Source of the DNA: Planctomycetota bacterium
GTDB lineage: Bacteria; Planctomycetota; UBA1135; GCA-002686595
Reading direction: 5' to 3'
DNA length: 64,000 bases
Assembly: GCA_027083445.1 (NCBI GenBank)
Contig: JALWOP010000005.1
Location: 1 to 64,000 of the forward strand
Shown: positions 55,226 through 62,916 of the stretch, one piece after another
How positions within the stretch are numbered: position 1 is the first letter of the stretch
Layout: each line of letters begins with the position of its first letter
Notes under the pieces: model-generated
Seen by the model: the letters and a program-made list of their open reading frames with translations, nothing else
The model's database searches: none
Told to the model about the DNA's origin: nothing
Made by a program: the position numbers and the translations under genes

Positions 55226-57292
55226 TTATCGGGCAAGACCCACGCTCACCACGTTCGAGATCCAGGGCGGAGCACCCGCTGCGACGGCGGCCAAGCGTAG
55301 CGTGCCGCCGGCTTGCCCCGCGAGCAGCCCGGGCGGCAGAGTGAAGGTGAGCTCTGTCTTGCCCTCCGCTGAGAGCATGCCGGAGACACGGGGAAGAACC
55401 TGACTCACGCCGCCGGTGGTCTGGTCGACGGCAAGGCGCAGGAAGACGGGTGCGAAGGCGTGGCTCGGACCCGCATCGATCGAAAGGGCAAGGCTTCCGC
55501 CCTCAGCCACGGAGAGGAAGGCGCGGGAGGCGGTCAGAGGGTTCACGACTCCGTCCTGGACCTCCACGAGTGCTACGTCGTCGATCGTCCATCCACCGAA
55601 GTTCAAGCCACTGTCCGCTTCCATGTGGAAGCTGACCCGTACCGAAGGAGATCCGTCCGCGATCGAGCTGATGTCGATCAATTGGCTCTGCCAGGCGCTG
55701 TCGATCAGGTGGTCGGCTCCCTGGAAAGCCGAGGCGGGGTTCTCCCAGACCTGGACACCGTTCACCTCGATGCGGGCGTGGTCCCAGGCACCATCCTCCA
55801 CGGTGAGCCAGCGTTGGAAACGCAGCTCGACTCCCGTGGCGGTCGAGCAGTCGATGGGGGGGGACTCGAGATAGTTGTTCATGTCGCGGCGATACTTGCC
55901 GTTCATGCCGCCTTGACCCAGATCGTTCCCCCAAACCTGGGTTCCACTGGCGGCCAGGGGCGGATCGAAGCCTCCGATGCCGGAGGGGACACCCTTTTGC
56001 CAGTCATCTTCCTTGGCGATCATGTGGCTCGTCCAGCCCCCATTGCCGCTGCCCTCGAAGTCATCGCTGAAGATGGGGAGCACCCGTTCGACGCGCAGCG
56101 TTTGGGTCGATCGTCCCGCCTTGCGCGCCTCGGGCCACCATTCCTCGTTGCCTTGCAGGTCCTCGGCCACGATGTAGTACTCGATCACTCCACGCGTGCG
56201 GGGACCGGGGATGGAGCCCAACCACTCTCCGTTCTGAGCGGAAGGCAACATCGGCTCGATGCGCCAGGGGCCCTTGGCCAAGCGATGGTAGAGGGTGACC
56301 TCGGTGACCTCGATGCCGTTCAAGGACTGTACTTGGCAGCGGATGGGATAGGGCCCCCCCGCGTCTTCGCTGGATTCCAGGGGGGTGTGCTGGATCTCCA
56401 TATCCAGGGGTTGCGCCAAGAAAGCGGCCCAAGCTACGGCTCCGCGGGTGATGTCACGCGCCAGGTTGAAGTCGTTGGCGCTCGTTCCGATCGTGTCGGC
56501 GCTGGTGTGGAGGAAGGGCGAGTCGTGTTCGAAATCCTCGAAAGGGAAGACGGCCGGATAGCCGGCGTCCTGGAAGGATGCGTGGTCACTGTCGCCCGAC
56601 TTGTCGATGTGGGTCGTTACCCCGAGGGTTGGAACGTAGAGCGGGGTCAGGGCGGCAAGGTCCTTGGAGAGCTGCGTGTCCGCATAGCCCAGGAGGAAAT
56701 CCACGTCGTAGGCATCGTTTGCCTCCCGGTAGGCGATCATGTCCAGGTTGATCATTCCGACCACCTGCGTTCCCTGGGCACGCAGCGCCTTGGCATGGGC
56801 CTCGGAACCGACCAGGCCCAACTCCTCGGTGGAAAAGAGGACCAGGTGCACCGTATCCTCGAAGGGAGTGCCCGCCAGGACACGGGCGATCTCCAACACA
56901 GCCGAGGTCCCCGAGGCGTTGTCGTCGGCTCCCGGCGCAGCCTTGTGGATCCCGGATTGATTGATGGAGTCGTAATGGGCCCCCACGATCACGACTCGCT
57001 CGGGATGGCTGACGCCGGGGTACTCGCAGATCACGTTGGGCGGGAAGGCGGGGTCGAAGGACTCGGTGCTGACCTGAGCCCCGGGTAGGCTGGAGAGACG
57101 CCCCACGAGCCAGTCCTTGACCTGCCAGGCCTCAGGACTCGTCGCCCGCCGGGTCGGGTAGGCGCTCAGGGTCTCGACATCGGCGCGGATGCGTGTCTTT
57201 TCGACCTGCGCTACCAGGGCCGCGATGCGTGGATCGGGGCTCTGAACGGAGGGGAGGGGCGTCACGAGGAGGAGGGTCGTCAGTAGGGACAT
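55226..57292 (-). CDS. Secreted M28-family zinc peptidase with C-terminal beta-sandwich
   Basis: The protein has 688 residues from ATG 57292, where a signal peptide begins (MSLLTTLLLVTPLPSVQS); an upstream ATG at 57349 is possible. The M28 catalytic set is present: HYDS (metal His), GADDNASG, EELGLVGS (catalytic Glu and metal ligand), NLDMIAY and HTSADT. The substrate-clamp region DHASFQDAGYPAVFPFEDFE is also typical. M28 enzymes are aminopeptidases or carboxypeptidases. The C-terminal half contains a MAM/concanavalin-like beta-sandwich (GWTSHMIAKEDDW). The gene converges on the large secreted protein with 14 bp between stops. Confidence 0.9.
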   Translation of the reverse strand: MSLLTTLLLVTPLPSVQSPDPRIAALVAQVEKTRIRADVETLSAYPTRRATSPEAWQVKDWLVGRLSSLPGAQVSTESFDPAFPPNVICEYPGVSHPERVVIVGAHYDSINQSGIHKAAPGADDNASGTSAVLEIARVLAGTPFEDTVHLVLFSTEELGLVGSEAHAKALRAQGTQVVGMINLDMIAYREANDAYDVDFLLGYADTQLSKDLAALTPLYVPTLGVTTHIDKSGDSDHASFQDAGYPAVFPFEDFEHDSPFLHTSADTIGTSANDFNLARDITRGAVAWAAFLAQPLDMEIQHTPLESSEDAGGPYPIRCQVQSLNGIEVTEVTLYHRLAKGPWRIEPMLPSAQNGEWLGSIPGPRTRGVIEYYIVAEDLQGNEEWWPEARKAGRSTQTLRVERVLPIFSDDFEGSGNGGWTSHMIAKEDDWQKGVPSGIGGFDPPLAASGTQVWGNDLGQGGMNGKYRRDMNNYLESPPIDCSTATGVELRFQRWLTVEDGAWDHARIEVNGVQVWENPASAFQGADHLIDSAWQSQLIDISSIADGSPSVRVSFHMEADSGLNFGGWTIDDVALVEVQDGVVNPLTASRAFLSVAEGGSLALSIDAGPSHAFAPVFLRLAVDQTTGGVSQVLPRVSGMLSAEGKTELTFTLPPGLLAGQAGGTLRLAAVAAGAPPWISNVVSVGLAR

Positions 57293-57357
57293 GATCGGCT
57301 CGAGAGAAGGATAGAAGGGTTTCAGCAGCGACTCCTTCAGGGATAGCATTCACCGGA

Positions 57358-57399
57358 CGGCGCATTGCGGCGTTCTGGGCGCTGGAATCGGCGCATTCC
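57358..57399. promoter_or_regulatory. Direct repeat and inverted repeat upstream of the Lrp-like gene
   Basis: CGGCGCATT occurs at 57358-57366 and 57389-57397, 31 bp apart (three helical turns). The second copy overlaps the inverted repeat GGAAT (57384-57388) / ATTCC (57395-57399). The region separates the M28 gene and the Lrp-like gene, whose product may bind here. Confidence 0.35.
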
Positions 57400-57445
57400 G
57401 CTCTGGACCGCGCCGGCCCGAGTCCCTATCCAAGGGGGATTAGCC

Positions 57446-57907
57446 ATGCTGGACGAGTACGATCGAGCCCTCTTGGGACTCATGCAGGAGAGCAACCTGC
57501 GTACCCACGCTGAGCTTGCCGAGGCGGTTCACCTCTCCCCCTCCGCCGTGCGTCGGCGCCTGAAGGCTTTGCGTGATCGTGGTGTCATCCGCGCTGACGT
57601 CTCGATCGTGGAGCCGGGCGAGGGGGTGATGACCTTCATCGTCTTGGTCTCCTTCCACGAGGAGAGCCAAGAGGGCTATGCACGCTTTATGGAACGCATG
57701 CAGGCCTCCAAGGCCGTGGCTCAGTGCTACTACGTCGCCGGAGAGGTGGACTTCGTGCTCATCGTCCACGCGCGAAACATGGAGAGCTACCGAGAGTGGG
57801 GCGAGGAGCTCCTGCTTGCCGATCCCGCCATTCGTCGCTACGACACTCTGCCAGTCTGGCGCCGCGTCAAGAACGTCACGGCCCTGCCGGAGGAGTTTTT
57901 GGAGTGA
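57446..57907 (+). CDS. Lrp/AsnC-family transcriptional regulator
   Basis: The protein has 153 residues from ATG 57446 (AAGGGGG 7 bases upstream). An N-terminal winged helix-turn-helix (LDEYDRALLGLMQESNLRTHAELAEAVHLSPSAV in outline) is followed by a RAM ligand-binding domain (FIVLVSFHEESQEG, CYYVAGEVDFVLIV). These proteins sense amino acids or other small molecules. It heads a three-gene operon with an ECF sigma factor and a membrane kinase, overlapping the next gene by 4 bp. Confidence 0.9.
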   Translation: MLDEYDRALLGLMQESNLRTHAELAEAVHLSPSAVRRRLKALRDRGVIRADVSIVEPGEGVMTFIVLVSFHEESQEGYARFMERMQASKAVAQCYYVAGEVDFVLIVHARNMESYREWGEELLLADPAIRRYDTLPVWRRVKNVTALPEEFLE

Positions 57908-58599
57908 GTTCCTCTCTCCAGGCCGCCTTTCCGCCGACAGCCTGGTCGCGCATCGCCGCGGGGCCGGATTCCGAGGCTCTGGAGCGACTCTGTCGCGCCT
58001 ATTGGCGCCCGATCTACTGGTACGTGCGCCGTGCTTGGAACAAGACCAGCGAGGACGCGGCCGATCTGACCCAGGCCTTCTTCCTGGACATGCTCAACCG
58101 AGAAGCCTTCCACCGGGCAGACAAGAGCCGCGGACGTTTTCGGACTTTCCTGCGCGCGAGCATCGATAACTTTCTCCGTAAGGATCACCGGGCTGCCCTG
58201 GCTCTGGCACGGGGCGGCGGGAGGCTGCCGGCTCCCCTGGATCAGGAGGCCCTCGAACTGCCCGACCCGACGGTCGGACCGGCCGTGGATCTCTTCGACA
58301 GCCTCTGGGCGGTACACATGCTCGAGGAATCGGTCGAGCTCCTGCTCGAACGGTTGCAGGAGCTCGATCCCTTGGGAGGGGCGGTCTTCGAGGCCCACTA
58401 CCTCGCAGCGCAGCGCCCCTCCCTCGCGGCCCTGGCGCGCAGGCTGGCGGTCTCCGAATCCGCGGCGCGGCGGGCTCTCGTGCGGGCACGGCGCGCCTGG
58501 ATCGGCGTGGTGCGCGCCCGCTTGCTCGACACCCTGACCCGTCCAGAGGATGTCGAAGAGGAGCTGCGCCTGTTGTTTGGAGATAGGCTGGAGGAGTGA
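57904..58599 (+). CDS. ECF RNA polymerase sigma factor
   Basis: The protein has 231 residues from GTG 57904 (GTGA overlap). Region 2 is seen as LCRAYWRPIYWYVRR and DAADLTQAFFLDMLNREAF, with RGRFRTFLRASIDNFLRKDH. Region 4 is a helix-turn-helix (LAALARRLAVSESAARRALVRARRAW). The AYWRP/DLTQ/RGRFRTFL pattern is that of ECF groups associated with Ser/Thr kinases in Planctomycetota. Region 4 is followed by a tail LLDTLTRPEDVEEELRLLFGD. No classical anti-sigma factor gene adjoins, so the overlapping kinase is the likely regulator. Confidence 0.88.
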   Translation: MSSSLQAAFPPTAWSRIAAGPDSEALERLCRAYWRPIYWYVRRAWNKTSEDAADLTQAFFLDMLNREAFHRADKSRGRFRTFLRASIDNFLRKDHRAALALARGGGRLPAPLDQEALELPDPTVGPAVDLFDSLWAVHMLEESVELLLERLQELDPLGGAVFEAHYLAAQRPSLAALARRLAVSESAARRALVRARRAWIGVVRARLLDTLTRPEDVEEELRLLFGDRLEE

Positions 58600-60473
58600 A
58601 GCGCCTCTCCGCCGAGACTCTACGACGCCTGGCAGCCGATCTGCACACGGAGCCGGAGGACGAGCTCGAAAGCGAGGTGCGCCGTGCCCGAGCCACGGGT
58701 GCGCGGGTGCTGGGGCGCTATCTGTTGCTCGAGGAGATCGGCCGGGGTTCGGGGGGCCGGGTCTACCGCGCCTACGATCCCACCCTGCGGCGCCTGGCAG
58801 CGGTCAAGCTGCTCTCGATCCGTGCTCTCGACGCAGGCGCACGTTCCCAGTTCGAGCGCGAGGTGATCGCCATGGCGGGCCTGGCGAGCCCTCACATCGT
58901 GCGCGTCCTCGATGCGGGCACAGAGGGGGACGAGCTTTGGTTTGCGATGGAGTGGATGGGGGAGGGCTCCCTCGAAGATGCCCTGGCTCGGGGTCCCATG
59001 CAGCCCGAGCAGGCCATTCGCATCGTGAGAGAGGTCGGCGAGGCTCTCGATTGCATGCACGAGGCCGGCCTCCTGCACCTGGACGTGAAACCCGCCAACG
59101 TCCTGCTCGAGGGGGGGCGGGCGCGCCTGGCGGACTTCGGAGCGGTCGCTCGGCGCCTTCCCCCGATCGAGAGCGCGGAGGCCGCGACGGGGAAGCGTCC
59201 GATTGGAACGCGGGGCTACATGGCCCCCGAGCAGGCTCGCGGGGATTGGACCGAACTCGACCGGCGGGCGGACGTCTACGGTCTGGCTTCTCTCCTGGCC
59301 ACCTTGCTCACGGCGTCTCCGCCGGAGGAGGCGCCTCTCGATCCGCTTCCGGCGCACCTGGCGGAGGCCATCCGTCGTGGCCGAGAGTCCGAGCGTGAGG
59401 CGCGCTTTGCCTGCGTCGAAGATTTCCTGAGCGCCCTCGAGGAACCCGGTGCGCGGCTTGGCGGCCGGCGGCTCCCCATCGGGTCGCTGACCACCCTGAT
59501 TCTCGCAGTCGCGTCCCTTCTCGGGCTCTTCCTGCTCCTGCGGCGCGGATCCGGTGGAGAGGGCAATCTGCCCGGCGAGCGGCCGTCACTGCCCGAGGGG
59601 AACCTCGCCGGCGCGAGCCGGGAGGTGCAGCGGGACTACCTGATCGCACGCTGCCGTACCTTCTTCGAGGACTTCTCCTACCACCCCATCGACCTCGATC
59701 GGTGGCTCAGCACCATCGAGGAATCTCCGCTGAGCGAGGTGATCTCCGGGCTTGCGGATGCTGGTGATCCCTGGGCGCGCTCTCTGCTCGGGGTGGAGCC
59801 CCCGCCGGCGGTGGGGAGCGGGCCGGTCGAACTCGACTTGGCTTGCGCGGCTCTGGCTCTGACCGGCGATGACCCGGCCCTAGCGGCGGCAGGATTGCGC
59901 TCGCTCGCTGACGAAAGCGGGGATGCGGGGCCGCGCCTCTTGCTGGCGATGTACGAACTCTCCGAGGAGGAGCCCTTGGCGGCGCGGGGAATCCTCGCCG
60001 GCCTCGAGCACCCCGCCGCCGACCGCATGCGGACGATCATCGACGAGGCGCTGGGAGATCAGGCGGCCGACACCCTTCCCCGGCTACGGCAGGCTGCGCG
60101 GGAGGTCGGGGTGTTTTGGGCAGACGTGGGGGTAGCCGAGTTGCTCGCGGGAGATGCGGACGCTGCGGCGGATGCTTTCGAGCGTTGCCTCGCGGGGGCG
60201 TCCACCTGCGTTACGGCCTGGCACCACCTGGCGGTGGCCCGTGAGCGGCTTGGAGATCGCGAAGGGGCTCTCGGGGCCCTCGAGCGGGTGTGCGCCCTGG
60301 CGGGGGAGCTTGGTTGGGATGCGAGCCCGGCCCGGGACTGGACCTTCCTCAGCCGTTCGAGTTACGTCCTGCTCTGGCCCTCCGCTGTGGCGATCCGGAG
60401 CGACCCATGGCTGGCGCAGCTACGTTCGAGCGAGGGCTATCGGGATCGCATCGAGCCGCTCCTACCCCGGTAG
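58596..60473 (+). CDS. Membrane-anchored Ser/Thr protein kinase
   Basis: The protein has 625 residues from GTG 58596 (GTGA overlap). The kinase domain runs ~41-290 with glycine loop GRGSGGRVY, Lys71 (AAVKLL), Glu90, catalytic loop HLDVKPAN (Asp164; Arg of HRD is Leu), DFG (Asp181) and APEQ. One membrane helix (TTLILAVASLLGLFLLL) leads to an exported or periplasmic region with TPR-like helices (~430-620). The absence of Arg in HRD suggests a kinase not controlled by activation-loop phosphorylation. The overlap with the sigma factor gene supports phosphorylation of that sigma factor, as proposed for related planctomycetal pairs. Confidence 0.9.
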   Translation: MKRLSAETLRRLAADLHTEPEDELESEVRRARATGARVLGRYLLLEEIGRGSGGRVYRAYDPTLRRLAAVKLLSIRALDAGARSQFEREVIAMAGLASPHIVRVLDAGTEGDELWFAMEWMGEGSLEDALARGPMQPEQAIRIVREVGEALDCMHEAGLLHLDVKPANVLLEGGRARLADFGAVARRLPPIESAEAATGKRPIGTRGYMAPEQARGDWTELDRRADVYGLASLLATLLTASPPEEAPLDPLPAHLAEAIRRGRESEREARFACVEDFLSALEEPGARLGGRRLPIGSLTTLILAVASLLGLFLLLRRGSGGEGNLPGERPSLPEGNLAGASREVQRDYLIARCRTFFEDFSYHPIDLDRWLSTIEESPLSEVISGLADAGDPWARSLLGVEPPPAVGSGPVELDLACAALALTGDDPALAAAGLRSLADESGDAGPRLLLAMYELSEEEPLAARGILAGLEHPAADRMRTIIDEALGDQAADTLPRLRQAAREVGVFWADVGVAELLAGDADAAADAFERCLAGASTCVTAWHHLAVARERLGDREGALGALERVCALAGELGWDASPARDWTFLSRSSYVLLWPSAVAIRSDPWLAQLRSSEGYRDRIEPLLPR

Positions 60474-60561
60474 ATCCCCGCCCGGACCCCTCAGGTCGGC
60501 CTGCCGTTTGGGAAGAGTCGATTCGGTTGGGCGCTGTAACCTATTACCGCAGAGTGGTTTA

Positions 60562-60574
60562 GGGAAATGTTCCC
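60562..60574. promoter_or_regulatory. Short perfect inverted repeat GGGAA-N3-TTCCC
   Basis: A 13-bp palindromic element 106 bp upstream of the beta-helix gene start, within a 207-bp intergenic region with no other notable feature. The element may be chance. Confidence 0.25.
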
Positions 60575-60680
60575 AGTCGGCGGTCGAGATTTCTCGGCCC
60601 GGGGCGGCGGATCCGTGGCGCGACGGTTACCCGAGGGTGGAGGCACTCCCATTCCGGCCTCCACGAAAAGCAACACCACC

Positions 60681-62750
60681 ATGCGTCTACCTCTCATCAC
60701 CACCGTTCTCGCTCTCTCTCTGGCGCTTGCTTCATCCGCTGCGGCTTCCCAGCTTCCCGCGCCGCGGCTGGAGGTCGCTCCACTGCGGGGCGGCCTCGAG
60801 CTACGCGTCGACAACCCCGGGCGAGAGCCGCTCTGGCTGCTCCTCGATCGCCGTAGGGGACCCGCACGGGTGGGAAGCATCGCCCTGGGGGTGGGACTCT
60901 CCGAGGATCTGCGCGTCCTACCCCTCGGTGGCCGGGGCCGGGCCCACCTCACACGGATGCTGCCCGCGAGCCTGCTCCAGGGGGGGGGCTGGTACCTCCA
61001 GGCGATTGCGCCAGCCACTCTGGCCACCTCAGGGACCTGGCGTGTCGGAGGTGCGGCCCAGTCTGGGGGCGGACTCCTGGGGAACTGGGGAGGACCCTCG
61101 CGGCTGCTATTTGTCGACGGGACAAGCGGCGTCGACGGTGGACCGGGAACGCCGGGAGCTCCCTGGCGCACGATTCAGTACGCCGCCGACCACGCACCGG
61201 CCGGCAGCACGGTCGTCATCGCCGCGGGTATCTATCCCGAGCGCGTAGTCGTCGGAGTCTCGGGCAATGCGAGCGAGGGACCGATCACCTTCAGCGGGGA
61301 CCCCGCTGGAGGGACGATACTGGACGGTTCGGGCTTCGGGGGAAGCGATTTTGCGACCTGGAGCGGTGCCTTCGGGCTGGGGTTGCTCGACGTGACCGAT
61401 CATTCGTGGTTGCGTTTCGAACACCTGGAGATTCGCGGTCTGGAGACGACCAGCCCCAACTACTTCCTGATGGGAGTCGTGGTCTCGAAGACGGATCAGA
61501 ACACAACGCCGGTCGAGCATGTGGAGTTCTTCGACCTCGATGTGCATGACATCCGCTACGTGGGCGGGAACAACAACGGCGGCGCCCAGGGGATCGCTTT
61601 CTACGGCGGGCACACAGGAGTACCCATCCGAGACGTCGAGGTCGTGGAGAGCGAGATTCACCACCTCCGCCTCGGACAGAGCGAGTCGATGACCTTCAAC
61701 GGGAACATCGAGGGTTTCTACGTGGCCCGTTGCCTCGTCCACGACAACGACAACATCGGCATCTCGATCATCGGCTGGGAGGGGACGGCCGGCGGGAGTT
61801 GGAGTGACGACAGCAGTGACGGCAACGCCGACCAATACGGTGGGCATGACCCGAACGATCGCGCACGTGCGGGTCTCGTGCAGGACAACTGGGTCTGGGC
61901 CTGCAGTACCGAGACGCCGGTCAAGAACACCACCTACCCGCCCCACGACTACTCCGCAGGCGGTATCTACGTCGACGGGGGCAAGGACTGCGTCATCCAG
62001 CGCAACTTCGTCTACGAGTGTGATCTGGGCATTGAGATCGGGTGCGAGCATGCCGGCGTGGACGACAATGGAGTGCCGCGGGACGTGAGCGATATCACCT
62101 GCCGCAACAACGTCGTCTACTACTGCGGCCAGGCCGGCATCGGTCTTGGGGGCTACAACAAGTTCCGCGGTGTGGCGATCGCCTGCGAGGTCCTGAACAA
62201 CACGGTCTACAAGTGTTCCAGCCTGGGCTGGGGTGGTGGACAGGTTCTGGTGGGCAAGTCCCACGACAACCGCATCGCGGGGAACATCCTCTATGCGCGC
62301 GGTAGTGCCGACGTCGACGACTACGATGGCTACAACAACTCCGGTCAGGATTGGAGTTACGACCATGGAGTGGTCCTCGGCAGCAGCGTGGGGGCGGCCA
62401 ACAACTACGGCAACGAACTCGATTCGAATCTCTACTTCACCGAGGACGGGATCGCGAACATCTACTGGAAGTGGGAGATGGGAGACAACAAGGATCCCAA
62501 GCAGGGCTGGAGTGGCCTGGCGGCGATCGATGCCAACGGCCTCTTCGGTGATCCACTCTTCATCAACGCGACCCTCGGCCGAGCCAACGGTAGCGAAGAC
62601 TTCCGGCTCTCGGATGCGGCCTCACCCGCGGTGGACAGTGGAGACGGCACGCTCGATGTCGGCCACCTGGATGGTTGGCACTACCTGCGGGTCGCCGGTC
62701 CGAGTGTGGACCGCGGTGCCCACGAGTGGGGCTCCCTGCCGTCTCATTGA
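60681..62750 (+). CDS. Secreted parallel beta-helix protein
   Basis: The protein has 689 residues from ATG 60681, with signal peptide MRLPLITTVLALSLALASSAAA; upstream in-frame codons look non-coding. Residues ~20-140 form a beta domain. From ~145 the sequence reads as a right-handed beta-helix of the DUF1565/pectate-lyase type: LFVDGTSGVDGGPGTPGAPW, TIQYAADHAPAGSTVVIAAG, then many short turns such as HDNDNIGISI and NNTVYKCSS. Such proteins bind or degrade polysaccharides, or serve as adhesins. No catalytic Asp/Arg set is evident. Confidence 0.85.
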   Translation: MRLPLITTVLALSLALASSAAASQLPAPRLEVAPLRGGLELRVDNPGREPLWLLLDRRRGPARVGSIALGVGLSEDLRVLPLGGRGRAHLTRMLPASLLQGGGWYLQAIAPATLATSGTWRVGGAAQSGGGLLGNWGGPSRLLFVDGTSGVDGGPGTPGAPWRTIQYAADHAPAGSTVVIAAGIYPERVVVGVSGNASEGPITFSGDPAGGTILDGSGFGGSDFATWSGAFGLGLLDVTDHSWLRFEHLEIRGLETTSPNYFLMGVVVSKTDQNTTPVEHVEFFDLDVHDIRYVGGNNNGGAQGIAFYGGHTGVPIRDVEVVESEIHHLRLGQSESMTFNGNIEGFYVARCLVHDNDNIGISIIGWEGTAGGSWSDDSSDGNADQYGGHDPNDRARAGLVQDNWVWACSTETPVKNTTYPPHDYSAGGIYVDGGKDCVIQRNFVYECDLGIEIGCEHAGVDDNGVPRDVSDITCRNNVVYYCGQAGIGLGGYNKFRGVAIACEVLNNTVYKCSSLGWGGGQVLVGKSHDNRIAGNILYARGSADVDDYDGYNNSGQDWSYDHGVVLGSSVGAANNYGNELDSNLYFTEDGIANIYWKWEMGDNKDPKQGWSGLAAIDANGLFGDPLFINATLGRANGSEDFRLSDAASPAVDSGDGTLDVGHLDGWHYLRVAGPSVDRGAHEWGSLPSH

Positions 62751-62916
62751 TGGCTGTGGCCTCTGGGCCGCTACCGGGTCACCTGGCCGGTACTGGGCTT
62801 GGATGGAGCGGGGTGGAAGCAGCGGCTTCCATTCCCGCTCGTGTCTTTCTGTGCCGTGCTAACTTGGAGCAGGTTTCCCCGGGCCGGATCCACCTCCAAC
62901 CTTCCTCCCAACGGTG

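Noticed and set aside
55460-57088. 542-codon plus-strand frame opposite the M28 peptidase
   Set aside because: Minus strand carries the M28 metal ligands; the plus product is Val/Gly/Asp-rich with no fold signal.
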